Positions 7,866-17,625 of a stretch of DNA of 64,000 nucleotides are shown in pieces. Positions within the stretch are counted from its first letter, which is position 1, and each line of letters starts with the position of its first letter. Both the position numbers and the translations under genes were made by a program. The notes below the pieces were generated by a model. That model saw nothing but the letters and a program-made list of their open reading frames with translations. It did not search any database and was not told the origin of the DNA. This stretch comes from Prolixibacteraceae bacterium (GTDB lineage: Bacteria > Bacteroidota > Bacteroidia > Bacteroidales > Prolixibacteraceae), in assembly GCA_019856515.1 (NCBI GenBank), contig CP082230.1, positions 1 through 64,000 of the forward strand. The letters are read 5' to 3'.

Positions 7866-8612
7866 TTAAGTGTTCATTGCACCACAGATGTTAATAACCT
7901 GTCCACTAACGTAAGATGAAAGGTCAGAACCCAAGAAAGTAACAACCTTTGCTACCTCATCAGGAGTACCACCACGACGCATAGGGATTGAAGCCTCCCA
8001 TGCTTTACGTGCATCCTCTGGAATAGCACCAGTCATCTCAGTGATGATGAAACCTGGAGCGATTGCATTACAACGGATATTACGACTTCCTAACTCTTTT
8101 GCGATAGACTTAGTAAATCCGATGATACCTGCTTTAGATGCACTGTAGTTTGCTTGACCTGCGTTACCACTAACACCAACAACAGAACTTACGTTGACGA
8201 TAGAACCAGATCTTTGCTTCAACATAGTACGTTGACAAGCCTTTGTGAAGTTAAATACCGACTTAAGGTTTACTTGAATCACTTTGTCGAATTGATCTTC
8301 TGTCATACGCATTAGAAGCGTATCCATTGTAATACCCGCATTGTTAACCAATACATCGATGCGACCAAACTCTTTAACAACCGCAGCTACTACCTCTTCT
8401 GTTTGTGCAAAATTAGAAGCATCAGAGCCATATCCTTGAGCTTTAACACCCAATGCTTTGATCTCTTCTTCTGTCTGTTTTGCATTGTCATCATAAAAAA
8501 GGTCTGTAAAAGCGATGTTACATCCTTGTGATGCCAGTTGTAGGGCAATGGCTTTACCGATACCTCTTGAGGCTCCGGTAACGATAGCTGTTTTTCCTTC
8601 TAGTAGCTTCAT
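7866..8612 (-). CDS. fabG: 3-oxoacyl-ACP reductase
   Basis: A 248-residue short-chain dehydrogenase of the usual FabG length. It reduces 3-oxoacyl-ACP to 3-hydroxyacyl-ACP with NADPH in fatty acid elongation. Visible motifs are the cofactor loop TGASRGIG (12-19), NNAG (90-93), the catalytic Ser143 in NVSSVVG, and Tyr156/Lys160 in QANYSASKAG, plus the closing region GQVINICGAM. No fab genes adjoin it; it is transcribed alone leftwards with its own terminator. A FabG role is preferred over a generic SDR because of the VVGVSGNAGQANY signature and the NAPGFIITEMT segment. Confidence 0.92.
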   Translation of the reverse strand: MKLLEGKTAIVTGASRGIGKAIALQLASQGCNIAFTDLFYDDNAKQTEEEIKALGVKAQGYGSDASNFAQTEEVVAAVVKEFGRIDVLVNNAGITMDTLLMRMTEDQFDKVIQVNLKSVFNFTKACQRTMLKQRSGSIVNVSSVVGVSGNAGQANYSASKAGIIGFTKSIAKELGSRNIRCNAIAPGFIITEMTGAIPEDARKAWEASIPMRRGGTPDEVAKVVTFLGSDLSSYVSGQVINICGAMNT

Positions 8613-8855
8613 AATATAATTATATATTTTTTGACAACCACAGTCTTACATAATACCGTAAGTTGTCTTGTTACATTCTAATATTTGTTCTTGTTTAAAT
8701 AAGAGAGACGCTTTTAGATCATAGTATAATATAGACCTTCCTCTCTCTATTTTTTGCTGTACAAATGTAAAAAAAGTAGGCTTTTTGTCTTCTTCTATTG
8801 AAGATAAAACAATAAATGTGTGGCCTTTATTTGTACAAACAAGCGATTTCTGAAA

Positions 8856-10490
8856 TTATTCGACTCTAAGTGTTGAAGATTCGATATCTTTGTGGTGATA
8901 GTATAAAATCCATTTTCCGATATGCACTTGCTTGTTATATGCTCGTGTCAAGAATAGTGCCTGTTTCGGTACTTTATATTTGAATATCAATATAGAAGGT
9001 TGGTTTACTAACTTCATGATATCCGTCCTTTGGGTCTTGAATGAGAGCAAGTGTTTCTGCCAGTTCGTATCTTTTTGGAATGAGGTATTACGTTTCAAAA
9101 GATAGTTTCCATCTTCAATCTCATATGTCTGTTTTTGTAATTGGAAATCTAATGAAGCCACACGTTCATCATAAACAATTACATGTCCTTTGTTTAACCC
9201 TCTTTGTACAATAAATTCGGTCAGAGGAGTCGTACCATTAATATCCAACTCTATTTTCTCTAAAATAGTTGGGCTATAGGGTACCAATATCATTGGAATG
9301 GCGAAAGATGCGATAAGGATTGAATTGCTTATCTTCGATTGTCTACACGAAAGGGTAACAAGGATGGTATAATCAAAGATCAATAGTAGGTACCACCAAG
9401 TCGAGATGCCTTTAATATTTAAGAAGGCATAGATACCCATAAGAACAGGTAATACAAAAAAGAATGCACCATAAAGATATTGTCCTTTTCTTTTTTTCTC
9501 TTCTTTTTGATGGAATATGTAACCAAACCATACGGCAAAACCAAAAGCTACAGGCAGTGGATAAAGAATCAATTTAGAACTAGCTATGGAGAAAAATAAC
9601 ATCGGTATGGCTACTGCAAACAATAGTATTAACTGCATCTTTTTATCATACTTCACACCTCTTGTAAATGGTAAAAAAGCCCATGGTAGCAGAGCCGGAA
9701 TAAAGGTGTACAAGTAGTAGTAGAACGGTTCTGATCGACGCAATGCTTGGGCATTCGCAAAACGATCAACCAACTGCTCTTGCGTAAAGAAATCCCAAAG
9801 TCCTTGATTGTTTCGTATCAATGCAACATACCACATCCCTCCTAAGACAATCATAATAAGTGCGGATACCCATCGTGTGATTCGATACGTAGGTTCTTTT
9901 GCGGGGCACATTTTCTTAATAGGATAGATCCATAAGACAGGTATAAGCATTGCTACTGGTCCTTTTGTCATGAACAAAATTGCCAAACTGATGCCCCAAA
10001 GTAAGTGATATATGTTCGGACACTTACTTCGTCTGTGCATTGTATAGAGGAAGATCGCCAGTAAAGAAAATGTATTTAAATAAGCATCGGTTGTAAGGTT
10101 TCGCACTGACATAATAACTACAGGAAGGGAAGCATAAATGACTGTTGTAATCTCAGAGACCCTCTGTTTGCCAAACCACTTTAAGGTGATGAAATAAACT
10201 AAAACTAATTGTATAAGGTAAGCTATCGATAAAAAAAAGCGACTACCAAAAGGGTTTATTCCAAAAATATTCTGTCCTAATGCGGTAATCCAATAGGTAA
10301 TAGGAGGCTTATCAAAATGATATATCCCTTGTAACTGAGGTTGCAGATAGTCTCCTGTGGAAACCATCTCTCTTGCAATCTCGGCATAGCGTGCTTCGCT
10401 ACTTTCTAGTACTCCCCATTGTCCTAAATGGAACAAGAAACAGAAACATATAATGCCAAGAAACAGTAGATAGATGGTGTTTTTTTTCAT
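8856..10490 (-). CDS. ArnT-like GT39/GT83-family glycosyltransferase
   Basis: A 544-residue integral membrane protein with about ten hydrophobic segments over residues 1-400 and a soluble C-terminal part. The N-terminal luminal loop has the family's acidic motif in context (GVLESSEARYAEIAREM, about 26-42) and FDKPPITYW (about 59-67), both typical of ArnT and related polyprenyl-phosphate-sugar transferases. These enzymes move a sugar from a lipid carrier onto lipid A, protein or polysaccharide on the outer face of the inner membrane. The acceptor is unknown, and no aminoarabinose genes lie nearby, so calling it ArnT itself would be too specific. Confidence 0.85.
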   Translation of the reverse strand: MKKNTIYLLFLGIICFCFLFHLGQWGVLESSEARYAEIAREMVSTGDYLQPQLQGIYHFDKPPITYWITALGQNIFGINPFGSRFFLSIAYLIQLVLVYFITLKWFGKQRVSEITTVIYASLPVVIMSVRNLTTDAYLNTFSLLAIFLYTMHRRSKCPNIYHLLWGISLAILFMTKGPVAMLIPVLWIYPIKKMCPAKEPTYRITRWVSALIMIVLGGMWYVALIRNNQGLWDFFTQEQLVDRFANAQALRRSEPFYYYLYTFIPALLPWAFLPFTRGVKYDKKMQLILLFAVAIPMLFFSIASSKLILYPLPVAFGFAVWFGYIFHQKEEKKRKGQYLYGAFFFVLPVLMGIYAFLNIKGISTWWYLLLIFDYTILVTLSCRQSKISNSILIASFAIPMILVPYSPTILEKIELDINGTTPLTEFIVQRGLNKGHVIVYDERVASLDFQLQKQTYEIEDGNYLLKRNTSFQKDTNWQKHLLSFKTQRTDIMKLVNQPSILIFKYKVPKQALFLTRAYNKQVHIGKWILYYHHKDIESSTLRVE

Positions 10491-10560
10491 GCTTGTAGGG
10501 TTTTCATAAAATCAATGAAATTAAAGATACAAAAAATGAGGTTAGGAAAGGGTTATTTTT

Positions 10561-11196
10561 TTAATCGATCTTTAAAAAGTTCATCACTTCATTTCCATCA
10601 ACAGTAAGATATAGATGACGATCTTTAATTTGATAACCATTCACTTTTTGTAGCAAAGAGGTGAATTCCATCTCTACATCCGAGTTGGGACATAACATTT
10701 TGGTCGATGCAATCATACCAAAGGATATTTTGCCACCTTCCAATAGATGGAAGTTACTATGGTATCTGTTACATCCCGTAGTCCCATATGCACGCTGTTT
10801 GCGTAGGTCTACTGTAAGAGTGGGAGCATTCGATTGAATGGCTTTATTATGAAGTTTCTTAAGTACCCACATATCATTAATACGGCTACTTGATGTGTCT
10901 ATAACAGTGCCTAACGACTGGGTCACCTTATATAATCCTTGGTCTTTATTTTTCTCAAGTTTTACGGATTGGGTGTATCCCATCTGCATCTCCGCTCCAA
11001 CCAATTTCTGCGCATTCACGAAAAGTTGTTGTCCGTGTACATCTTGAAGAATAAGCTGTTTCTCTCCTTGGTCTACCTCATGGTAGTATGGTAGAATATT
11101 AACAGTTTTTTTAGTAGCAAACTTCGTTGTAGTACAACTGCTCATCATAAGGCATAGCAGGGCTGTAAGTAACGATAAGTGATTAAAATATTTCAT
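10561..11196 (-). CDS. META-domain lipoprotein (HslJ-like)
   Basis: A 211-residue lipoprotein. The signal ends in the lipobox LMMSSC (Cys21). The C-terminal half (about 105-205) is a META domain: LDLR-like strand, YGTTGCNRYHSNF with the conserved GCN core, then KISFGMIASTKMLCP and the closing EMEFTSLL. META/HslJ proteins are envelope proteins linked to heat or novobiocin tolerance in enterobacteria; the molecular role is not known. The N-terminal half (20-100) is not assigned. It is a stand-alone gene between the glycosyltransferase and the NfeD-like gene. Confidence 0.82.
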   Translation of the reverse strand: MKYFNHLSLLTALLCLMMSSCTTTKFATKKTVNILPYYHEVDQGEKQLILQDVHGQQLFVNAQKLVGAEMQMGYTQSVKLEKNKDQGLYKVTQSLGTVIDTSSSRINDMWVLKKLHNKAIQSNAPTLTVDLRKQRAYGTTGCNRYHSNFHLLEGGKISFGMIASTKMLCPNSDVEMEFTSLLQKVNGYQIKDRHLYLTVDGNEVMNFLKID

Positions 11197-11303
11197 CTCA
11201 GTAATTTAAGTAATTGAATGGACTGGTCCATCCCTTCTTGTACCTATTAAAGGTAGAGATAAAATAGGGTTATGAATATTGACTTAACTTCTCTTAGTCT
11301 TTT

Positions 11304-11792
11304 TTAAACTTGCAACGATGTTTCGGGCATGTGATCAAACGAATGAGACGGTTCGAACTTTTGAACCCATAAGACTGGACCCTCTGAGCCAATAACTTCT
11401 AATGTGTCGCCCATTCTCACTTCTTCTTTAGATTTGATAGACCAGATCTTTAGATCTAAGTTGCCTCTCCCAACAGTTAGTGGTTCCAAATCTTCTTCTG
11501 CAACAATAATATTACCTTTTAATCTAGACATATAACTGCTGTAATTTTCAACTTCACTACTCTTGTTTCTAGACTTGCGAAAATAGGAGTGAAGGGAGCT
11601 GATAATAACTATTCCTATCGTAAGAAAAAAGATTGCTTGCATATATATGTTGAATTGTGGAAATAGAAGGGCTAGCATCCCACATACCAAAGCATCGACA
11701 GAAATGCCTAAGAAGTAAATGTTGTTATAGATGAATTCCAATAATAGGAAAACACTAGTTACAAGGAACCATATGATGATTGTTGAGAACAC
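11304..11792 (-). CDS. NfeD-like membrane protein, short form
   Basis: A 162-residue protein with two or three membrane helices in residues 1-68 (TIIIWFLVTSVFLLLEF; the region around ALVCGMLALLFP; IFFLTIGIVIISSL). A linker follows, then an OB-fold-like domain at about 88-152 (LKGNIIVAEEDLEPL, GRGNLDLKIWSIKSKEEVRMGDTLEVIG). This is the short NfeD layout, usually paired with a flotillin/SPFH protein to organise membrane domains or quality control. No flotillin gene is adjacent. The gene is divergent from recQ. Confidence 0.75.
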   Translation of the reverse strand: MFSTIIIWFLVTSVFLLLEFIYNNIYFLGISVDALVCGMLALLFPQFNIYMQAIFFLTIGIVIISSLHSYFRKSRNKSSEVENYSSYMSRLKGNIIVAEEDLEPLTVGRGNLDLKIWSIKSKEEVRMGDTLEVIGSEGPVLWVQKFEPSHSFDHMPETSLQV

Positions 11793-12074
11793 GATAGTAA
11801 ATTTTTTCTTTAGATTGTTATGCGCTATATCAGAATCCTTTGAGGTCTTATATCGAATGTATAACTAATTATGCTATTTTCATTATTTTTTACACGAAAG
11901 AAACATTTTTGTTGACGAAAAGCCTGTTTTTTTACGTATATGGCTCGAATGAAAAATATTTATAATCCATATAGGTAAATTCATGAGAATAGATTAAACT
12001 TGCATCTTATGTCGTATGATATTGAGAATAAACAGGGGTGTGTATCTCTGTTTGTATAAAGATTTTGTGTGTTC

Positions 12075-14216
12075 ATGGTTGATATTGAGTGTATTGTGTC
12101 GGAGTCGCATAGGCTCCTAAAGGAATATTTTGGATATGACGCTTTCCGCCCATTGCAAGAGGAAATTGTGCGTCATGTAATGCAAGGCAATGATAGCTTA
12201 GTGTTGATGCCTACTGGTGGTGGAAAATCTCTGTGTTTTCAGATTCCATCATTAATGTTACCTGGTGTGACAGTGGTGGTCTCTCCTTTAATTTCATTGA
12301 TGAAGGATCAGGTAGATGGATTAAATGCCAACGGTATTGCTGCTGCTTTTTTGAATAGTACCCTTTCTGAAGAGGAGGAGGTCTATATCATGCAACAGTG
12401 TCGTATGGGAAAAATATCTCTACTTTATGTTTCTCCTGAGAGAATTACGCGTAGTTTTGAGAAGATATTTGGAATGCTAAATGTTTCACTTCTTGCTGTG
12501 GATGAAGCTCATTGTATCTCTAGTTGGGGGCATGATTTTCGTCCTGAATATCAGCAGTTAAAGTGGATAAAGCACACTTTTCCAAAACTGCCCATTATTG
12601 CATTGACAGCCACTGCTGATAAGACTACGCGTAGCGATATTGTCACACAACTAGGTCTCCATAATGAACGAACATTTCTGGCCTCATTTAATCGTCCAAA
12701 CTTAAGTTTAGAGGTGCGTGTCGGTGTTGGAGCTAAAGACAAGGATCGTGAAATTATTGATTATATTCGATCGCGTCCTAACGATTCAGGAATCATCTAT
12801 TGTATGAGTCGCAAGAGTTGTGAGAAACTCTCGTCAAAACTCAATGCCAAAGGGCTTCAAACCAACTACTACCATGCTGGCCTTTCTGCCAAGCAGCGCG
12901 AAAATGTACAGGATGATTTTATCAATGATCGTACCCCAGTGATATGTGCCACAGTTGCTTTTGGTATGGGTATCGATAAATCCAATGTTCGTTGGGTAAT
13001 ACACTATAATCTTCCCAAAAATGTTGAGGGTTATTATCAAGAGATAGGTAGGGCAGGTCGTGATGGGTTGGCATCGGACACTTTTCTGTATTTCAATTTA
13101 GGAGATATTATCACCTTAAGAAAGTTTGCTGAAGAGAGTGGTCAGATGGCTCTAAATTTGGAAAAGCTAACCCAAATGCAAGCTTTTGCTGAATCCGATA
13201 TATGTCGTCGAAAGATCCTATTATCCTATTTTGGTGAGTACTTAGAAAAAGATTGTGGGAACTGTGATGTATGTAAAAATCCACCAAAGAAATTTGATGG
13301 AACGATAATTGCCCAAAAAGCTCTCTCTGCTGTGATGCGTACCAAACAGTCTGCCAGTAGCCAATTGGTCGTTGATATTTTACGTGGCTCTGAAAAACGC
13401 GAAGTGTTGGAGATGGGCTATCATAGACTGAAGACCTACGGGAAAGGGCGTGATGTGTCAGAAGATGACTGGAAACAGTACTTGCGACAGATGATGCACT
13501 TTGGATTACTCGAGGTGGCCTATGATCGAAACAATGCATTGATTGCTACAGAGCTAGCTAGAAAAGTTCTTTTCGAGGACCAAAAAGTTTCGTTAGTGAA
13601 GTTGGTTGCTGCGGAGATACGCAAACAGAGATTCAAAGTCACCTATACGAAAGAGCAAGCTCAAAAGAGCCAACCTTGGAACCAACTGTTTGAACATCTA
13701 CGCAAATGGCGTGTTGAAATGGCTCGTGCCAAAGGGATACCACCTTACCTTGTCTTTAATGACGCTACGTTACGTGAGATTGCCGTCTCTCGTCCTGAGA
13801 GTACTCTTGACCTGCTATCGATTTCAGGTGTCGGTAAAGTGAAATTTGATGCATATGGAGAAGAGATATTAGAGGAGATATCTAGGTTTAAACAGTCGCA
13901 GAAGAAAGCCTCTTCAACCTATCAATTGACTTTCGATCTATACCAAAAAGGGTACGATGTGAATATGATTGCACAGATGCGAGGAATGAATGTGATGACC
14001 GTTTATTCTCATTTGGCATTCTTATTTCAGCAAGGCTATCCTATTGATCCTTTTCGCTATATCGATAAAAAAGATGTGCAAGATGTGTTGAGCGCTGTTC
14101 AGAATACAGGCGAAAAGCTCCAAACTAAGCCACTCTATGATTTCCTTCGTGGTGAAGTTGACTACTATCGTATTCGTCTCTCTTTGGCTTATCTTTCAAA
14201 AGAGGGTAAGATATAG
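12075..14216 (+). CDS. recQ: ATP-dependent DNA helicase RecQ
   Basis: A 713-residue superfamily 2 helicase that unwinds DNA 3' to 5' in recombination and fork repair. The Walker A is MPTGGGKS (about 45-52), the Walker B is DEAH (about 143-146) followed by the RecQ hallmark CISSWGHDFRPEY, and motif VI is QEIGRAGRDG. The zinc knuckle C-x17-C-x2-C-x2-C is seen in CRRKILLSYF to CGNCDVC. A winged-helix RQC region follows, then an HRDC domain (about 520-600, FEHLRKWRVEMARAKGIPPY). The last 100 residues (QLTFDLYQKGYDVNMIAQMRG) form a helicase-and-RQC-associated extension common in Bacteroidota. An upstream GTG at 12069 is also possible, but the ATG at 12075 is the more likely start. Confidence 0.95.
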   Translation: MVDIECIVSESHRLLKEYFGYDAFRPLQEEIVRHVMQGNDSLVLMPTGGGKSLCFQIPSLMLPGVTVVVSPLISLMKDQVDGLNANGIAAAFLNSTLSEEEEVYIMQQCRMGKISLLYVSPERITRSFEKIFGMLNVSLLAVDEAHCISSWGHDFRPEYQQLKWIKHTFPKLPIIALTATADKTTRSDIVTQLGLHNERTFLASFNRPNLSLEVRVGVGAKDKDREIIDYIRSRPNDSGIIYCMSRKSCEKLSSKLNAKGLQTNYYHAGLSAKQRENVQDDFINDRTPVICATVAFGMGIDKSNVRWVIHYNLPKNVEGYYQEIGRAGRDGLASDTFLYFNLGDIITLRKFAEESGQMALNLEKLTQMQAFAESDICRRKILLSYFGEYLEKDCGNCDVCKNPPKKFDGTIIAQKALSAVMRTKQSASSQLVVDILRGSEKREVLEMGYHRLKTYGKGRDVSEDDWKQYLRQMMHFGLLEVAYDRNNALIATELARKVLFEDQKVSLVKLVAAEIRKQRFKVTYTKEQAQKSQPWNQLFEHLRKWRVEMARAKGIPPYLVFNDATLREIAVSRPESTLDLLSISGVGKVKFDAYGEEILEEISRFKQSQKKASSTYQLTFDLYQKGYDVNMIAQMRGMNVMTVYSHLAFLFQQGYPIDPFRYIDKKDVQDVLSAVQNTGEKLQTKPLYDFLRGEVDYYRIRLSLAYLSKEGKI

Positions 14217-14276
14217 CCTATTCGGATCGTATTTTATTCCAAAACGTATGGGATATTTTCTATATTCATAATGATC

Positions 14277-14318
14277 CATCACTGTTCTATTTTTAAAAAA
14301 TAAAATTGAACAGTGATG
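14277..14318 (+). terminator. Hairpin downstream of recQ
   Basis: CATCACTGTTC (14277-14287) pairs perfectly with GAACAGTGATG (14308-14318), and the AT-rich loop can pair further (TATTTTT/AAAAATA). It lies 60 bp after recQ. No T-run follows the stem, so termination is probable but not certain. The rest of 14217-14613 holds no gene. Confidence 0.55.
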
Positions 14319-14613
14319 AAGATTCATCCCCTGCGATTTAGCCGTCTCTGAGACCAAATACCCCATACTTCCTCTCCATTCTCGTTAATGATTTTGTGTA
14401 TTATTAACGTAATTACTTTATAAAATAGATTCTCTCTCCGTTCTGTTATCTACCTCTTCGATATAATGGATGAGGTGATATTTCTCTTTAATGTATCAAT
14501 TTGTTAAGTACATGCCTAAGGGTCAATATATGACTGTTTTGTCTCAAAACATTGTTTGTATTCCTATGTTCTACTTTTAAATAGATAGAGATAATTTATT
14601 AAGTTTTGATGAG

Positions 14614-15126
14614 ATGGATGAAGCAAATAATACATACCCAAGAACTTTTTCTCATATCGGCATAACTGTACCAGATATTGAGAAAGCCGTAAAGTTTTAT
14701 ACTGAAGTAATGGGCTTTTATGTATTGATGGAGCCCACATTGGTTGAAGAAGAACAGGATACTGCGATAGGAAAAATGTGTGTAGATGTGTTTGACCAAG
14801 GCTGGGGTTCATTTAAAATAGCCCATTTGTCAACGGGAGATAAAATTGGTGTCGAGCTGTTCGAATTTCCACAGAGTAAGTCGTTAAAAGTTGATTTCGA
14901 TCCTTTCCGATGTGGACTATTCCATTTCTGTATACAAGATCCCGATATTGAGGGACTCATAGAAAAGATTGTAGCAGCAGGAGGGAAGCAACGGATGCCT
15001 ATTCGAGAGTATTACCCAGGAGAGAAACCGTATCGCATGTGCTATGTAGAAGATCCTTTTGGAACCGTATTTGAAATCTATACCCACTCATACGAGTTAA
15101 CCTACTCTGCAGGTGCCTACCAGTAA
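14614..15126 (+). CDS. VOC-family (glyoxalase/dioxygenase fold) protein
   Basis: A 170-residue protein with two beta-alpha-beta-beta-beta repeats of the vicinal-oxygen-chelate fold. The first repeat runs from about 10 to 85 (SHIGITVPDIEKAVKFYTEV, with a metal-ligand His14 and KIGVELFEFP carrying a Glu). The second runs from about 98 to 160 (GLFHFCIQDPDIEGLIEKI and GTVFEIYTHSYE, giving His and Glu). The four ligands His, Glu, His, Glu are thus present, as in glyoxalase I, methylmalonyl-CoA epimerase and related enzymes. The insert QDTAIGKMCVDVFDQGWG is longer than in glyoxalase I, so the substrate is open. It is monocistronic. Confidence 0.75.
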   Translation: MDEANNTYPRTFSHIGITVPDIEKAVKFYTEVMGFYVLMEPTLVEEEQDTAIGKMCVDVFDQGWGSFKIAHLSTGDKIGVELFEFPQSKSLKVDFDPFRCGLFHFCIQDPDIEGLIEKIVAAGGKQRMPIREYYPGEKPYRMCYVEDPFGTVFEIYTHSYELTYSAGAYQ

Positions 15127-15283
15127 TTTGAATAAAGATATTTAATGATATGCCCTTGACTTTTAGTTTAAGTTGATTTGTTTATAATAGTTCTGTTTTA
15201 TTGTTTATTGGTTGATATACATTTTTTACGTTGGAAGGGGAAACCCTTTAAAATTACATCATGTTTTCGTTGTTAAAGGGCAG

Positions 15284-15336
15284 AAAAGAGAGAGAGTTCT
15301 AACCTCTGGTTAGAACATCTTCTCTCTTATTTTTTA
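15284..15336. terminator. Bidirectional terminator between VOC and DUF1254 genes
   Basis: Stem GTTCTAACC (15296-15304) pairs with GGTTAGAAC (15308-15316), extended by AGAGAGA / TCTCTCT arms. A T-rich run follows on the plus strand (TTATTTTTTATTT) and a weaker one on the minus strand. It serves the convergent genes on either side. Confidence 0.75.
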
Positions 15337-16752
15337 TTTCACTTTCTGTACTCCAGGAATATTCCACTTACGTTCCAATGCAGACTTCTTAGGCCAATAT
15401 AATCGCATTGTTAACTCAAAATTACTCCCATCTTGGGGCGTAGGTAACCAGTTCTCCTTATTCCTTTTAGGAGCTTTTGCTTGCAGGTAGATGTCTAAAG
15501 AGCCATCTTTATTATATTGCAAAGGTTTCATACTACCAACACAATATCGATCTATCGGATTGTCTACCAAGAATCCCTCCTTATCATATACGGTGATCGA
15601 CCAAAAACCTTTTACAGGTGGTAGATCTTTAGCATCAAAATGGATCTTATATTTGAGTTTAGAACTAAGAATGGCACCATCTAGATCCACCGCAGTATTT
15701 GGATAAATAGCATCAATATCCTGATTTGCACCTAATCCAATCTTAGCGATGTAGGCCCTGAGACTATATTTTGTGCCGTAGTTACCAAGAAGACCGGTAA
15801 TGTAGTTCCATCCATTAACAAATGTTTTAGGACTTGGGTTATTGGTTCTTTCTGTGAAAGCCAACTGCACCTCTTCAGGAATATTTTTGATCTTCTCTTG
15901 TACCTCTTCTGAAAACTGTTGAATATCAAATTTCTGCCCTGGATATAAGCCAACAGATGCCATCTCTTTAATCATCTTTGTATCTTGTACCAATGATGGA
16001 TTATCCACCATTAAAGCTAACATCTGGTTATAGTATGATACTATATCTAAACCATCCACGACTGCCATTGGTACTAAATTATTCTTTGGAATATAAGATC
16101 CTTTGGGGGCTTGGTAGTTTGGATTATCTCTCTCACTTAAAGGAACCACCTTAAGCTTTTTCTGAAAATTCTTTACTGCATCTCTTCCGTCTTTGTTATT
16201 GGCTACAGCAAGTCTTCCTAAGAGCCAATTCATATTGGTTGCAGATCGTATAATCTTAGCTCCCTTTGGTAACTCCCCTTTAAAATTAGGGCCAGCAAGA
16301 ACAAAATCAATTTTATCCTGCCCTGTGGTTCTTGAGCCAACAGAAGAGATAACCTCTGTATAAGCATTAAGTATCGGCATCAAATAGTATCTGTCGGTTT
16401 TAGGGATGGTGATATATAGTGGCTCTTTTCTTAAATCGGTCCATATCAAACAGTAGTATGTATCAAGATTTGGACGTACTACACCTTTAAAACCTGCTTT
16501 AGGAAAACCTTGAAGTGTCGCAAACTGATTGATTGGAGCTTTTCCTCTTTTATTTGGAAATTCGACGTTGGTACTATTTATTCGAGTGTAATCCATTGAC
16601 AGTAATGGATAGCCATAAAGATATGCATTGGTTAATCTTTTGACGATCTGTTCAGAAGTGAGATTCTCTTTCTCCTGCTGTTTCTTCTTTTTTGTATTAC
16701 ACCCAACCACAAGTAGTGCCAAGAGTAATGGAAGTAGTAATTTTTTCATCAT
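15334..16752 (-). CDS. DUF1254/DUF1214 domain lipoprotein
   Basis: A 472-residue protein with a lipobox (LLVVGC, Cys18) followed by a lysine-rich linker. A DUF1254 domain runs from about 45 to 180 (LYGYPLLSMDYTRI, QFATLQGFPKAGFKGVVRPN, DTYYCLIWTDLRKEP). A DUF1214 domain occupies the C-terminus from about 350 to 460 (FWSITVYDKEGFLVDNPIDRY, ending MRLYWPK). Proteins of this two-domain type are exported and widespread, and no activity is firmly known. It is monocistronic with its own terminator. Confidence 0.85.
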   Translation of the reverse strand: MMKKLLLPLLLALLVVGCNTKKKKQQEKENLTSEQIVKRLTNAYLYGYPLLSMDYTRINSTNVEFPNKRGKAPINQFATLQGFPKAGFKGVVRPNLDTYYCLIWTDLRKEPLYITIPKTDRYYLMPILNAYTEVISSVGSRTTGQDKIDFVLAGPNFKGELPKGAKIIRSATNMNWLLGRLAVANNKDGRDAVKNFQKKLKVVPLSERDNPNYQAPKGSYIPKNNLVPMAVVDGLDIVSYYNQMLALMVDNPSLVQDTKMIKEMASVGLYPGQKFDIQQFSEEVQEKIKNIPEEVQLAFTERTNNPSPKTFVNGWNYITGLLGNYGTKYSLRAYIAKIGLGANQDIDAIYPNTAVDLDGAILSSKLKYKIHFDAKDLPPVKGFWSITVYDKEGFLVDNPIDRYCVGSMKPLQYNKDGSLDIYLQAKAPKRNKENWLPTPQDGSNFELTMRLYWPKKSALERKWNIPGVQKVK

Positions 16753-17577
16753 TGATCATTTAAATTTTATAACTAAACATTTCCTTATTTGGTATTGTTC
16801 AGCTTTCGTAATAAGAAATGTCGCGTATTTATTTCACACTACCCATACCCCTTCTCATAGAATATTTCAGAACTTCATAGGATCGAAGTGAGCACATCTT
16901 CTTAGCCACTACCTTACTACCTCCTAGGTAGCTGACAGGTACCTCCTCCTACCTTTGTCCAAGATTCGTCCATGGTTTAGCCATGATTCAGCCATCAAAA
17001 ACCCCGAAATCGATGGACAAACCATGGACGAACCATGGCTGAACCATGGACAAAGGTAGGAGAAGACTCCTATCAACCCCTTAGGAAGGTGGGAGAAGGG
17101 TACTAGGAGGTCAAAAGAAGACGAGGAGGAAATGATTACATATCATTCCAGATTCGGATTCAGTCTCTTCTGAAAGTCATGCAAAAAAATTGACAGGGAG
17201 TGTAAATAAAATTCTGGTTGTGTCATCTTTTGTGTTGATCTTAGTATACAGGGAGTTTCAATTAGACTCTACTTATCATTTAATTTTTTAGGCGAATTTT
17301 TACCGTGTTGACCTTACACCGTCGATAGAGTTTGTTTTATATTGACGGCAGATACTTTAAATCTAGTGGTGGTCATTAGGTTGTTTTTTAGGTATTCGAT
17401 AGGCTTGTCTTCGATAATTTGGAAAAAATATGGTTGGAGCTGTCACTTTTGGAGCTGTTGTGCGTCTTATAATTAGAAACAGGTTGGGAGAGAAGGGCAT
17501 AGATGTATTGAGTAGTTTTCTTGATTATGGTCTTTTTATGTTTCCTTCTCTTCATTCTTGATATGATATATCATAAA
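16753..17577. other. Gene-free stretch with large palindrome
   Basis: More than 800 bases without a credible reading frame, between a leftward lipoprotein gene and a leftward eRF1-like gene. It holds the palindromic element at 16911-17112; the remainder (17113-17577) is AT-rich with no repeat or RNA that I can recognise. Confidence 0.5.
16911..17112. repeat. Imperfect palindrome built from 11-bp units (copy 2)
   Basis: The arms are 16946-16996 and 17012-17062, inverted repeats matching at 41 of 51 positions around a 15-nt loop that contains CCCCGAAAT. Each arm is a tandem array of 11-bp units: on the right accatggacga, accatggctga, accatggacaa; on the left cgtccatggtt, tagccatgatt, cagccatcaaa. 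Weaker outer arms (ACCTCCTAGGTA at about 16918 against TACTAGGAGGTC at 17101) extend the symmetry to about 200 bp. The centre shares gaaatcgatg with the element at 6.7 kb. The structure is too long for an ordinary terminator. Confidence 0.75.
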
Positions 17578-17605
17578 AAACCCACACCAAACCGGTGTGG
17601 GTTTA
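17578..17605 (-). terminator. Terminator of the eRF1-like gene
   Basis: AACCCACACC pairs with GGTGTGGGTT around a short loop (17579-17604). Read leftwards a T-run (TTTTTTATG) follows. Confidence 0.85.
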
Positions 17606-17625
17606 ATCTTTAACACAAGCTGAAA

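Noticed and set aside
16946..17062. Palindrome as an ordinary rho-independent terminator
   Set aside because: Arms of 51 bp, a unit period of 11 bp and no T-run, and it lies far from both gene ends.
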